A DNA stretch of 64,000 nt from Cellvibrio sp. (lineage in GTDB: Bacteria > Pseudomonadota > Gammaproteobacteria > Pseudomonadales > Cellvibrionaceae): positions 941,590-1,005,589 of the forward strand of contig JADJRD010000001.1 of assembly GCA_016712405.1 (NCBI GenBank). Direction: 5' to 3'. The notes under the pieces were generated by a model, which was given only the letters and a program-made list of their open reading frames with translations, made no database searches and had not been told where the DNA came from. Positions 8,831 to 16,965 of the stretch are shown here, piece by piece. The stretch's first letter is position 1. Each line of letters opens with the position of its first letter. Made by a program: the position numbers and the translations under genes.

Positions 8831-10300
8831 TCAAATCAACACAATATCGTACTGTTCCTGCGTAAAAACCGATTCCACACGAAATTCAATTGTGCGCTGA
8901 ATAAAAGCTTCCAAATCTGCAACATAAGCGGCTTGTTCATCCAATAGTCGATCAACAACCAATGCCGAAGCTAACACTAAAAATTTTTGATTGTCGTAAG
9001 CACGCGCCATACGCAACACTTCGCGAAAAATTTCGTAACAGACAGTTTCAGCTGATTTTACTCTGCCCTTTCCCTGACATGTTGGGCAAGGCTCACACAA
9101 CATTTGTCCAAGTGATTCACGCGTACGTTTACGAGCCATCTCAACCAAACCCAATTCCGATACGCCGGTAATTCGTGTTTTGGCATGATCTTTTTCCAGC
9201 GCTTTTTCCAATGTCCGCAACACTTGACGTTGGTGCTCTGGATCTTTCATATCTATAAAATCCAAAATAATAATGCCGCCTAAATTTCGCAAACGCAGTT
9301 GTCGTGCGATTGCAGAAGCGGCCTCGAGATTGGTTTTAAAAATTGTTTCTTCCAGATTACGATGCCCCACAAATGCGCCAGTGTTGACATCCACTGTGGT
9401 CATAGCTTCCGTTTGTTCAATAATCAAATAGCCATTGGATTTTAACGTGACACGAGGTTCCAACGCGCGTCTGATTTCTTCTTCAACACCATACATTTCC
9501 AAAAGAGGCCGATCACCAGTGTAGAGTTCAATTAGATTACCCAATTGCGGCATATAGCTCACAGCAAACTCTTGCATCTGTTGCCAGGTTAATCGTGAAT
9601 CGACTCTGACTTTATCCAATGGTGCTCGCGCTAAATCGCGCAAGGCGCGAAAATAGAGTGGCATATCACGATGAAGTTCCGCGGGAACACCCAACTGTGG
9701 CAGTTTTGCACAAAGATCACTCCAGAGTTTAGTAAGAAAAGGGATATCAGACACTATCGCATCAGTATCAACACCTTCAGCGACGGTGCGAACAATAAAA
9801 CCGCCCGCAATTTGTTGCGAATAGACTTGCTGCTCAACGGCTTGCTTTAGGCGTTCACGTTCTTGTTCATCTTCAATGCGAATAGAGACACCAATGTGTT
9901 GCGAATTGGGCATATACACCAAGTATCGCGACGAAAGCGTAATGTGTTTTGTGAGCCTCGCCCCTTTAGACCCTATAGGATCTTTTGCAACTTGCACCAA
10001 CAGAGTTTCACCTTCACGCACCAAGGTTCGAATATCCGGTAATTCCCCTTGATAAATTTCACCTTCCGGCAACTCTGGCATCATGTCGCCAGCATGAATA
10101 AATCCTGTTCGTTCTAATCCTATATCAACAAACGCAGCTTGCATGCCCGGTAATACACGCACGACTTTTCCACGATAAATATTACCGACATAACCTTTGC
10201 CATAACTGCGTTCCAAATAAAATTCCTGCACCACACCGTTTTCAACCAATGCGACACGCGTTTCAACAGGCGATACATTAATTAAAATTTCTTCGCTCAT
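8831..10300 (-). CDS. rng: Ribonuclease G
   Basis: Endoribonuclease of the RNase E/G family that matures the 16S rRNA 5' end and degrades some mRNAs. The 489-residue length is that of RNase G and lacks the long C-terminal scaffold of RNase E. An N-terminal S1-like domain covers roughly residues 38-125 (GNIYRGKVVRVLPGMQAAFVDIG). The catalytic DNase I-like region contains VDVNTGAFVG and ILDFIDM with the metal-binding aspartates, and the zinc-link motif CPTC lies near residue 407. The first 23 bases overlap the 3' end of maf, indicating translational coupling within the mreBCD-maf-rng string. Confidence 0.96.
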   Translation of the reverse strand: MSEEILINVSPVETRVALVENGVVQEFYLERSYGKGYVGNIYRGKVVRVLPGMQAAFVDIGLERTGFIHAGDMMPELPEGEIYQGELPDIRTLVREGETLLVQVAKDPIGSKGARLTKHITLSSRYLVYMPNSQHIGVSIRIEDEQERERLKQAVEQQVYSQQIAGGFIVRTVAEGVDTDAIVSDIPFLTKLWSDLCAKLPQLGVPAELHRDMPLYFRALRDLARAPLDKVRVDSRLTWQQMQEFAVSYMPQLGNLIELYTGDRPLLEMYGVEEEIRRALEPRVTLKSNGYLIIEQTEAMTTVDVNTGAFVGHRNLEETIFKTNLEAASAIARQLRLRNLGGIIILDFIDMKDPEHQRQVLRTLEKALEKDHAKTRITGVSELGLVEMARKRTRESLGQMLCEPCPTCQGKGRVKSAETVCYEIFREVLRMARAYDNQKFLVLASALVVDRLLDEQAAYVADLEAFIQRTIEFRVESVFTQEQYDIVLI

Positions 10301-10934
10301 GTTTTTTCCACATCCAATTTAGGTGCATCTGTTTTTTAGCAGATGAGTGCCACCAGGAAATATCAAACTGTGACAATAATTCACAACAAATTTCAATCGG
10401 CAATCCAACAACATTGGAATAACTGCCTTGAATGGACTTTACAAATACCGCGCCTAATCCTTGTATCGCATATCCACCCGCTTTATCGCGAGGCTCACCA
10501 GTTAACCAATATTCCTTGATTTCATTTTCAGTTATTGATCGAAAAGATACTTGGGTAATTGAATAAGCAGTTGCTATTTTTTCAGGCGACGCCAATGCCA
10601 CTGCTGTTATCACTTGATGGGTTCGACCTGATAAGCTGCGTAAAATTTCAGCTGCATCATTGGCATCTTTTGGCTTTTCAAGAATCTTGTTATCCAATAT
10701 TCCTAAAGTATCGGCACCTAAAACAGGAGCCAAGCTACATTTTTCTCGCTGAACTTGTGCTAAACCCGCTTGTGCTTTTTCCAATGCCAATCGCTGAACA
10801 TAAGCCAATCCGGTTTCACCGCTTTTTATTTTTTCTTCAACTGATGCTGCTATAACCTCAAACTGCACCCCTATCTGTTGCAGTAGTTCCCGGCGGCGAG
10901 GTGATCCTGATGCAAGATAAATTTTACCGGCCAA
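10278..10934 (-). CDS. maf: Maf-type nucleotide pyrophosphatase, YhdE-like
   Basis: Hydrolyses noncanonical or excess nucleoside triphosphates to monophosphates; the YhdE branch prefers dTTP and UTP. Family motifs are all visible: LASGSPRRRELL at the N-terminus, GADTLGILD near residue 73, EKPKD near 86, SGRTHQV near 100 and GGYAIQG near 152. At 218 residues it is some 20 longer than average because of a basic C-terminal tail that overlaps the rng start. It begins immediately after mreD, so it is co-transcribed with the cell-shape genes, a widespread arrangement. Confidence 0.93.
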   Translation of the reverse strand: MAGKIYLASGSPRRRELLQQIGVQFEVIAASVEEKIKSGETGLAYVQRLALEKAQAGLAQVQREKCSLAPVLGADTLGILDNKILEKPKDANDAAEILRSLSGRTHQVITAVALASPEKIATAYSITQVSFRSITENEIKEYWLTGEPRDKAGGYAIQGLGAVFVKSIQGSYSNVVGLPIEICCELLSQFDISWWHSSAKKQMHLNWMWKKHERRNFN

Positions 10935-11426
10935 TTATTCAAACACTCGTAATTTGTTGCCAAAAAAATCCAGCGAATATCGAATCACTGGCCAGAATAA
11001 CGCACTGGTGAAAGCGGGATAAATAAAACTAATTCCGGCCAAAGGTCTTCCAGCCATCCCCTGTACCCAATTGTCCGTGAGTTGAGCAATAGTGATCATG
11101 ATGAACAACGATATCATCTGCTTCAGCGTATTAAAATTTCGCACACGCTGATAAGAGAATAGACAAAGATAAGCGACTACAACTATGCCCAAACTATGCT
11201 GACCAAAAGGGACACCTTCCAATAAATCCTGAAAAAGGCCAAGCAGACAAAGGGCAACCAAACTAATGCTAAATGGAAACGCAATAATCCAATAAACAGC
11301 AACCATGAGTACAAATTCCGGACGCCACCATCGGCACTCCATAGGTAATGGATAAACCGAAATTATCAAGGCGCCAAGAAAGCTCAACGCAAGCAGAAGG
11401 TAAAGATTGAACCGGGAGGTTTGCAA
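10935..11426 (-). CDS. mreD: Rod shape-determining protein MreD
   Basis: Inner-membrane component of the elongasome that acts with MreB and MreC in lateral-wall peptidoglycan synthesis. It is about 163 residues of mostly hydrophobic segments with a conserved WRPEFVLMVAVYWI stretch and a DLLEGVPFGQHSLG loop, typical of MreD. A UUG at 11426 is preceded at 7 bases by a perfect GGAGG and is my preferred start. A UUG at 11444, overlapping the mreC stop, would add six residues but has no such signal. No ATG start is available near the N-terminus. It abuts maf directly. Confidence 0.9.
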   Translation of the reverse strand: MQTSRFNLYLLLALSFLGALIISVYPLPMECRWWRPEFVLMVAVYWIIAFPFSISLVALCLLGLFQDLLEGVPFGQHSLGIVVVAYLCLFSYQRVRNFNTLKQMISLFIMITIAQLTDNWVQGMAGRPLAGISFIYPAFTSALFWPVIRYSLDFFGNKLRVFE

Positions 11427-11440
11427 GGGGTAACCTCCAA

Positions 11441-12307
11441 TCAAGGTGCAGAAAAGGCGGACTCGCCCTGACTATCGTTGGTTTCTCTCGCTGACTCAAA
11501 GACCAGCAACAAATGACGACTTCTATCCAATCTCGCCATGGGTTTTGCTGTCACAATCAGAAAAGCTTTAGCGGGATCACGCACTACTTGCACGACTTCG
11601 GCAACAGGATAACCGACAGGAAAGCGACGCCCCAATCCTGAACTCACCAGTAAATCACCCATTCGAATATCGGCATTTGCCGATACGTGCCGCAAACTCA
11701 AAGTGGTCATATCGCCCGTTCCTTCAGCAATCGCTCTCACCCCATTACGATTCACCTGAACAGGAATAGCATGAGTGGCATCTGAAATTAACAACACGGT
11801 ACTCGACTCGGAACTGACCTCAATGACCTGCCCCATTAAACCAAAGGCATCCAATACTGGCTGCCCTTTAAAAACACCTTCATTACTACCCCGATTAATA
11901 ATCACTTGATGACTTAAGGGATTGGGTGAAACCCCAATGAGCTCAGCAATTAACACGGTTTCGTGAAGTATATTGCTAGCATTGAGTAATTGACGAAGGC
12001 GGACATTTTCGGCAGCCAAAGCCGCCATCTGCTGGGATTTTCGTTGAAGAATGAGCACCTGGGTTTTCAGTTCGGCATTTTCGGCCTGAAGATCAACTGG
12101 CGATTCCATTACATCCTCAAACCAATCACCGATCTTTCGCGGGACATCAGTGATTTTATAAAAGGGTGTTGTGATAGGACTGAGCCTATCCCTGACGGGG
12201 TCAAGCTTGTCAGTGTATAAGCCAACCACTACAAGCCCAACCATCACCATAATCAACAAGAACGCACGGCTTGTTATGCTAGACCCACGACTAAAGAGCG
12301 GCTTAAT
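11441..12307 (-). CDS. mreC: Cell shape-determining protein MreC, probable AUU start
   Basis: Periplasmic scaffold of the elongasome with one N-terminal membrane helix, a coiled coil (QAENAELKTQVLILQRKSQQMAAL without its ends) and two beta domains. A frame starting at the first UUG (12259) would cut into the membrane helix. Upstream codons read IKPLFSRGSSITSRAF, matching the MKPLFSRG start of the family, and the first codon of that stretch is AUU at 12307-12305. AGAGG sits 8 bases before it and an in-frame stop lies further up, so no ATG, GTG or TTG can supply the conserved N-terminus. I infer an AUU start (288 residues); a base error in an original ATG is the alternative. Confidence 0.88.
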   Translation of the reverse strand: MKPLFSRGSSITSRAFLLIMVMVGLVVVGLYTDKLDPVRDRLSPITTPFYKITDVPRKIGDWFEDVMESPVDLQAENAELKTQVLILQRKSQQMAALAAENVRLRQLLNASNILHETVLIAELIGVSPNPLSHQVIINRGSNEGVFKGQPVLDAFGLMGQVIEVSSESSTVLLISDATHAIPVQVNRNGVRAIAEGTGDMTTLSLRHVSANADIRMGDLLVSSGLGRRFPVGYPVAEVVQVVRDPAKAFLIVTAKPMARLDRSRHLLLVFESARETNDSQGESAFSAP

Positions 12308-12327
12308 GGCAATGCCCTCTGGCTAAA

Positions 12328-13362
12328 TCAAGACGAGAGTAAATCAATGTTGCGTTTGTCGGTCATTTCCAATGCCATACCACCACCTCGTGCCACACAG
12401 GTCAAAGGATCTTCGGCGACGATAAACGGCAAGCCAGTCTCGTTGGAAAGAAGACGATCCAGATCCCTCAAGAGTGCGCCACCGCCCGTTAAGACAACAC
12501 CACTTTCGGCAATATCGGAAGCCAATTCAGGCGGAGATTGTTCCAGAGCACTTTTCACCGCTTGAACTATGCCAGCCAAAGGCTCCTGCAAGGCTTCCAG
12601 CACTTCGTCACTGGTCAGGGTAAAACTGCGAGGCACGCCTTCTGCAAGATTGCGACCGCGCACATCAATTTCACGAATTTCACTACCCGCAAAAGCACAA
12701 CCAATTTCTTGTTTGATGCGTTCTGCCGTCGCTTCACCAATGACACTGCCGTAGTTGCGACGAACATAGTTCACAATCGCTTCATCAAAACGGTCGCCAC
12801 CAATACGAACAGAATCGGAATAGACCACACCGTTCAAAGAGATAACCGCAATTTCGGTGGTGCCTCCACCAATATCCACCACCATGGAACCACTGGCTTC
12901 GGATACCTTTAGGCCAGCGCCAATCGCCGCCGCCATAGGCTCATCAATCAACCGCACTTCACGGGCACCAGCCCCTAGAGCAGATTCACGAATCGCACGT
13001 TTTTCAACTTCAGTTGATAAACAGGGAACACTGACTAAAACGCGGGGAGATGGGTTGAACCAAGAGTTTTCATGTACTTTGCGGATAAAGTGTTGCAGCA
13101 TTTTTTCGGTAACCTGAAAGTCGGCAATCACACCGTCTTTCAAAGGGCGAATAGCCGTGATATTACCCGGCGTACGACCCAACATACGCTTGGCTTCCAC
13201 ACCCACCGCCTCAACAATCTTGGTACCGTTATGGTGACGAATCGCCACTACGGAGGGTTCGTTGAGAACGATACCGCGTCCGCGAACATAAATAAGTGTA
13301 TTTGCTGTACCCAGATCAATGGATAAGTCGTTGGAAAATGCTCCACGCAAAAGTTTTAACAT
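12328..13362 (-). CDS. mreB: Rod shape-determining actin MreB
   Basis: Bacterial actin that forms membrane-bound filaments and positions the elongasome. The 344 residues show the actin-fold ATPase motifs: SIDLGTANTLIYVRG (phosphate 1), VVDIGGGTTEIAVISL (phosphate 2) and VLTGGGALLRDLD (adenosine). Length and start agree with other gammaproteobacterial MreB. It is the first gene of a minus-strand string mreB-mreC-mreD-maf-rng. Its promoter probably lies in the 190 bases shared with divergent gatC, with a TATACT -10-like box at 13415-13420. Confidence 0.97.
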   Translation of the reverse strand: MLKLLRGAFSNDLSIDLGTANTLIYVRGRGIVLNEPSVVAIRHHNGTKIVEAVGVEAKRMLGRTPGNITAIRPLKDGVIADFQVTEKMLQHFIRKVHENSWFNPSPRVLVSVPCLSTEVEKRAIRESALGAGAREVRLIDEPMAAAIGAGLKVSEASGSMVVDIGGGTTEIAVISLNGVVYSDSVRIGGDRFDEAIVNYVRRNYGSVIGEATAERIKQEIGCAFAGSEIREIDVRGRNLAEGVPRSFTLTSDEVLEALQEPLAGIVQAVKSALEQSPPELASDIAESGVVLTGGGALLRDLDRLLSNETGLPFIVAEDPLTCVARGGGMALEMTDKRNIDLLSS

Positions 13363-13414
13363 GACAAGAAAGGACCTTAAGATTTGGTTGAATCAAATGT
13401 AAAAATCAGCGGAC

Positions 13415-13420
13415 AGTATA
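13415..13420 (-). promoter_or_regulatory. Candidate -10 box of the mreB promoter
   Basis: TATACT on the minus strand, about 53 bases upstream of the mreB ATG. No convincing -35 element is present at 17 bases, so this rests on the -10 match and position only. Confidence 0.3.
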
Positions 13421-13493
13421 GGTGAAAATGCTCAAATTAGCTTCGCGATTTTTTTATTGCCTGCACTCTAACAATCGCGGGGATTCAGAGCAA

Positions 13494-13524
13494 GGCACAA
13501 GTATGATACCTTGTGCGCCTTTTT
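13494..13524 (+). terminator. Hairpin with T-tract upstream of gatC (leader terminator or attenuator candidate)
   Basis: GCACAAG and CTTGTGC form a 7-base-pair stem around an 8-base loop, followed within a few bases by TTTTT. It lies 30 bases before the gatC start. No plus-strand gene lies upstream within the mreB-gatC gap, so as a terminator it would act on a gatC leader transcript. It could equally be a chance hairpin. Confidence 0.3.
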
Positions 13525-13555
13525 AGCTTTTCCCATTGTTTGGAGCATACCGCGA

Positions 13556-13843
13556 ATGGCAATTGAATCTTCTGACATCGCCAAACTGGCAAAGTTAGCT
13601 CGCATTGAAATAAATGACACAGCCGCTCAAGAAGCAGCCAAAAGTATTTCTGACGTACTGGCACTGGTTGATCAACTTCAAGCGATCAATACTGATGGCG
13701 TTTTACCCATGGCTCACCCGCTGGATGCCGTACAAAAATTGCGCCCCGACATGATTAGCGAAACCAATCAACGCGAGGCATTTCAATCCATAGCACCGGC
13801 GACCCAAGATGGATTGTATTTGGTACCAAAAGTGATTGAGTAA
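13556..13843 (+). CDS. gatC: Asp/Glu-tRNA amidotransferase subunit C
   Basis: Small stabilising subunit of GatCAB, which converts Glu-tRNA(Gln) or Asp-tRNA(Asn) to the amide forms. The 95-residue product MAIESSDIAKLAKLARIEI... has the usual length and the family pattern IAKLARIEI near the N-terminus and DALPMAHPL-like VLPMAHPLD near residue 50. The frame is open 15 codons further upstream, but the ATG at 13556, preceded by GGAG, gives the conserved N-terminus. It is first in gatC-gatA-gatB, with a C/G-rich repeat between gatC and gatA. Confidence 0.94.
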   Translation: MAIESSDIAKLAKLARIEINDTAAQEAAKSISDVLALVDQLQAINTDGVLPMAHPLDAVQKLRPDMISETNQREAFQSIAPATQDGLYLVPKVIE

Positions 13844-13851
13844 TGAATTTG

Positions 13852-13967
13852 TACCCCTCTCCCTAACCCTCTCCCACAAGGGGAGAGGGGACAGATCGAA
13901 GTTCATTATGAATTAATCGGGGAGTGGGCTCCATCGCCCTTGATGGGAGAGGGATGGGGAGAGGGTG
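13852..13967. repeat. C/G-rich intergenic repeat inside gatCAB
   Basis: Arms cccctctccctaaccctctccc and gggagagggatggggagaggg enclose a smaller ctctcccacaaggggagag hairpin. This variant (ctcccacaaggggag) matches the element at 43871-43987 within the suf operon. It separates gatC from gatA by 170 bases without an obvious T-tract, so read-through is expected. Confidence 0.75.
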
Positions 13968-14012
13968 AAATTTTTTTAAGAAAAAATTGTTCAAAATTTT
14001 TAGGAAACCTGA

Positions 14013-15467
14013 ATGCATCAATTCACTATTGCAGAGCTGATAAAAGGTTTAGGCAACAAAGATTTTTCCAGCGTCGAAGTCACACAACATTATCTCGACC
14101 GTATTGCGCGTCTCGATAAAACCTACAACAGTTACATCACTGTCACTAATGACATTGCGCTGCAACAAGCAGCAGCAGCTGATAAACGTTTGGCTGCTGG
14201 CAATGCACCTGCGCTTTGTGGTGTGCCAATTGCGCACAAAGATATTTTTTGTACCACTGGCGTGCGTACATCCTGCGCATCAAAAATGCTTGATAAATTT
14301 ATCGCACCGTATAACGCAACCATAGTAGAAAATTATTTGAATTCCGGCGTGGTGATGTTGGGTAAAACCAATATGGATGAATTTGCTATGGGTTCATCTA
14401 ACGAAACAAGTTGGTATGGTCCCGTAAAAAATCCATGGGCAACTGATTGTGTTCCCGGTGGATCATCAGGCGGTTCTGCGGCGGCAGTCGCTGCACATTT
14501 AGCACCAGCAGCCACAGCATCTGATACCGGTGGTTCGATTCGTCAACCCGCAGCACTTTGCGGACTAACCGGTATTAAACCGACTTACGGTCGCGTATCG
14601 CGCTGGGGCATGATTGCGTTCGCTTCCAGTTTGGATCAAGCCGGTATTTTGTCGCGCACGGCAGAAGACGCTGCAATTTTGTTAAACGATATGGCGAGTT
14701 ACGACGCAAAAGATTCCACTTGCGTTGAGCGTGATGTTCCGGATTACACCGCAGATTTAAATAAGCCTTTGAATGGTTTGCGTATTGGCGTACCGAAAGA
14801 ATATTTTGGTGAAGGTTTAAACCCAAAAACAGCGGCATTGATCGAAGCTGCCATTAAAGTTTACGAAAGTTTGGGAGCAACGATTCACAGCGTGAGTTTG
14901 CCGCACACCCATCTTTCCGTTCCTGCTTATTATGTGATTGCACCGGCAGAATGTTCTGCAAACTTGTCACGTTTTGATGGCGTTCGTTACGGTCATCGTT
15001 GCGACAATCCAAAAGATTTAAATGATCTTTATATGCGCTCACGCAGTGAAGGGTTTGGCGATGAAGTTAAACGCCGCATTCTTGTCGGTGCATATGCATT
15101 GTCTGCTGGTTATTACGATGCCTATTACAGCAAAGCGCAAAAAGTTCGTCGTTTAATCAAACAAGATTTTGTGGATGCATTCCAAACCGTTGATGTGATC
15201 TTAGGCCCGACATCACCATCTCCAGCATTCCAATTTGGATCAAAAACCAAAGATCCCGTGGCCATGTATTTGGAAGATATTTACACAATCGCTACCAACC
15301 TTGCAGGTTTGCCGGGTTTATCCATTCCTTGTGGATTAGTGGATAACAAACCTGTTGGTTTGCAATTGATTGGTAATTTCTTTGCGGAATCGCAATTGTT
15401 AAATCTTGCACATCAATTCCAGCAGGCGACGGATTTCCACAAGCAAACTGCACCGAATATTGAATAG
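14013..15467 (+). CDS. gatA: Asp/Glu-tRNA amidotransferase subunit A
   Basis: Amidase subunit that releases ammonia from glutamine for transamidation. The amidase-signature triad is intact: Lys76 in PIAHKDIF, Ser151 in PGGSSGGSAAA and Ser175 in DTGGSIRQPA. The 484-residue length matches the family, and the C-terminal part contains the conserved GPTSPSPAF and LAGLPGLSIP segments. AGGAAA lies 7 bases or so before the ATG. The partner gatB normally follows directly; here a 1.4-kb insertion sequence lies in between. Confidence 0.96.
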   Translation: MHQFTIAELIKGLGNKDFSSVEVTQHYLDRIARLDKTYNSYITVTNDIALQQAAAADKRLAAGNAPALCGVPIAHKDIFCTTGVRTSCASKMLDKFIAPYNATIVENYLNSGVVMLGKTNMDEFAMGSSNETSWYGPVKNPWATDCVPGGSSGGSAAAVAAHLAPAATASDTGGSIRQPAALCGLTGIKPTYGRVSRWGMIAFASSLDQAGILSRTAEDAAILLNDMASYDAKDSTCVERDVPDYTADLNKPLNGLRIGVPKEYFGEGLNPKTAALIEAAIKVYESLGATIHSVSLPHTHLSVPAYYVIAPAECSANLSRFDGVRYGHRCDNPKDLNDLYMRSRSEGFGDEVKRRILVGAYALSAGYYDAYYSKAQKVRRLIKQDFVDAFQTVDVILGPTSPSPAFQFGSKTKDPVAMYLEDIYTIATNLAGLPGLSIPCGLVDNKPVGLQLIGNFFAESQLLNLAHQFQQATDFHKQTAPNIE

Positions 15468-15477
15468 AAATATGTTG

Positions 15478-15483
15478 TAGGGC
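15478..15483. repeat. Left fragment of the palindromic repeat split by the IS
   Basis: TGTAGGGC just after gatA is the first arm of the palindromic repeat seen intact at 3620-3684. The rest resumes after the right IS end at about 16882. The repeat therefore marks the insertion target. Confidence 0.65.
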
Positions 15484-15569
15484 AATGTAATGGACTCCTC
15501 CCACCCAAACGGCATCGCAATGTGCCAGACTGAAGAAGGTCAACAGTCAATAGGTGAGAGGAGTCAGTT

Positions 15570-16592
15570 ATGAAGATTAAACGAATTGGTATTGATTTAG
15601 CAAAAAAGGTTTTTCAAATTCATGCTGTTAATGAACAAGAAGAAGTTGTCATCAGGAAAAGTGTTAATCGAAGTCAATTGAAAAAGCTGTTACACAACAT
15701 TGAGCCCACCACAATAGCGATGGAAGCCTGTGGTACTTCACATTATTGGGCGAGAGAAATGATGGCGCTGGGTCACAATGCCAAATTGATTCCGCCACAA
15801 TTTGTAAAGCCTTATGTGAAGAGACACAAGAACGATAGTGTTGATGCTGAAGCCATATGCGAAGCAGCTTCCAGACCCAATATGCGTTACGTCACTGTAA
15901 AAACGGTTGATCAACAAGTGATGCAAAGTATTCATCGTGTTCGCAGTCGGATCGTGAGATCAAGAACGGCATTAATCAATGAAATACGAGGTGTATTGGC
16001 TGAATTTGGCATTGTGATTGATGATTTGGGTGTTTCGGCGGTTCGCCGAAAAATTCCCGAGTTGTTAGAAGACGGTGATAATCAACTTCCATTTGTTTTT
16101 CGGGAATTATTAAGTGAACTCTATGAAGAGTTGCTATCAACCGATAAACGATTGGAGTCGATGACGAAAAAAATCGTACAACATGGCGTAGTGGATGAAC
16201 GCGTCAAACGATTGCAAGATTTGCCAGGCGTTGGTCCTATAACGGCCTCTGCGATTGTGTCATCGATAGGTGATGGCAAACAATTTAAAAAGAGTAGAGA
16301 TTTTTCTGCGTGGTTAGGCATGGTACCGAATCAGCATTCAAGTGGTGGCAAGAATTGTTTGGGAAGTATCAGTAAACGAGGGGATAGTTACCTGAGAACG
16401 CTGTTGATACACGGGGCAAGATCTTGCATGAAAGTGGTGGAAAGGCAACCGGGTAGAAAAAGTGATTGGCTAAAAAAATTGATGGGGAGGCGCAATAAAA
16501 ATATTGCAACGGTTGCTCTGGCCAATAAGCATGCCCGAATAATTTGGGCGATGCTGACAAGGAATGAACATTATTGCGCAGGGACAATGTAA
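15570..16592 (+). CDS. IS110/IS1111 family DEDD transposase
   Basis: A 340-residue bridge-RNA-type recombinase. The N-terminal RuvC-like DEDD domain shows Asp9 (IGIDLAK), Glu52 (AMEACGTS), Asp89 and Asp92 (KNDSVDAEA). The C-terminal Tnp20 domain has a helix-hairpin-helix-like LQDLPGVGPITASAI near residue 216 and the QHSSGGK...GSISKRGDSYLR block (residues 255-276) containing the conserved serine region of the family. GAGAGGAG-like purines precede the ATG closely. The frame is full length with no stop or shift, in contrast to several host genes nearby. Confidence 0.95.
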   Translation: MKIKRIGIDLAKKVFQIHAVNEQEEVVIRKSVNRSQLKKLLHNIEPTTIAMEACGTSHYWAREMMALGHNAKLIPPQFVKPYVKRHKNDSVDAEAICEAASRPNMRYVTVKTVDQQVMQSIHRVRSRIVRSRTALINEIRGVLAEFGIVIDDLGVSAVRRKIPELLEDGDNQLPFVFRELLSELYEELLSTDKRLESMTKKIVQHGVVDERVKRLQDLPGVGPITASAIVSSIGDGKQFKKSRDFSAWLGMVPNQHSSGGKNCLGSISKRGDSYLRTLLIHGARSCMKVVERQPGRKSDWLKKLMGRRNKNIATVALANKHARIIWAMLTRNEHYCAGTM

Positions 16593-16639
16593 AAGCGGTT
16601 AATCAGTGGGTGTGTTATTGCAAGGCGTGGTAATGACAT

Positions 16640-16860
16640 AAATGTTCCGACGATTGCGGAATAATTGTGCTAATGAAAAACAGATTGGATCGTCACAAAG
16701 TCACTTCGTGCGACCCGTAGGTTCCCTGTGAAAGCAAAACCGCTAGGGCGATTGAAACTTTGTGAGCGAACGCAACATTATGGCTCGAATCGTTAAGATT
16801 CATACTGAAGTCGGATATACGGTTGCAATCAATTTCTGTTTAATTTGGTTACAATTATTT
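16640..16860 (+). ncRNA. Putative bridge RNA of the IS1111-type element
   Basis: IS1111-group elements encode their bridge RNA downstream of the transposase, which is where this noncoding region lies. TCACAAAG (16693-16700) pairs with CTTTGTGA (16758-16765) and encloses an internal loop; GGTT (16720-16723) and AACC (16738-16741) can close an inner hairpin. The 5' loop strand holds CGACCCGTA (16711-16719), complementary to TACGGGTCG at the right insertion flank. The 3' strand holds TAGGGC (16744-16749), identical to the left flank. A second module follows: GCAAC/GTTGC outer stem (16772-16776, 16822-16826) and GAATC/GATTC hairpin (16787-16791, 16797-16801). Exact ends are not determined. Confidence 0.55.
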
Positions 16861-16881
16861 GCAAAACGGGAGGAGTCCATA

Positions 16882-16944
16882 TACGGGTCGAGACCCGCGT
16901 AATACAATGTTGACAAAAACACGGCGGGTCATGACCCGCCCTAC
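16882..16944. repeat. Right part of the palindromic repeat split by the IS
   Basis: ACGGGTCGAGACCCGCGT, a spacer, then GGCGGGTCATGACCCGCC and CTAC restore the two internal palindromes and the right arm of the repeat found whole at 3620-3684. Together with TGTAGGGC at 15476-15483 it makes one complete element, interrupted between the first arm and the first internal palindrome. Confidence 0.75.
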
Positions 16945-16965
16945 ATAACGATCGAGATGATTCTT

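Larger units (their letters stand above)
15490..16880 (+). mobile_element. IS110 family (IS1111 group) insertion sequence
   Basis: The element is bounded by perfect 13-base inverted repeats, ATGGACTCCTCCC at 15490-15502 and GGGAGGAGTCCAT at 16868-16880. In IS1111-group elements such repeats are subterminal, so the true ends may extend a few bases outside. It carries one transposase gene and a 276-base noncoding 3' region. No target-site duplication is seen, as expected for this family. It lies within a palindromic repeat between gatA and gatB. The transposase frame and both repeats are intact, so the copy may be active. Confidence 0.9.
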
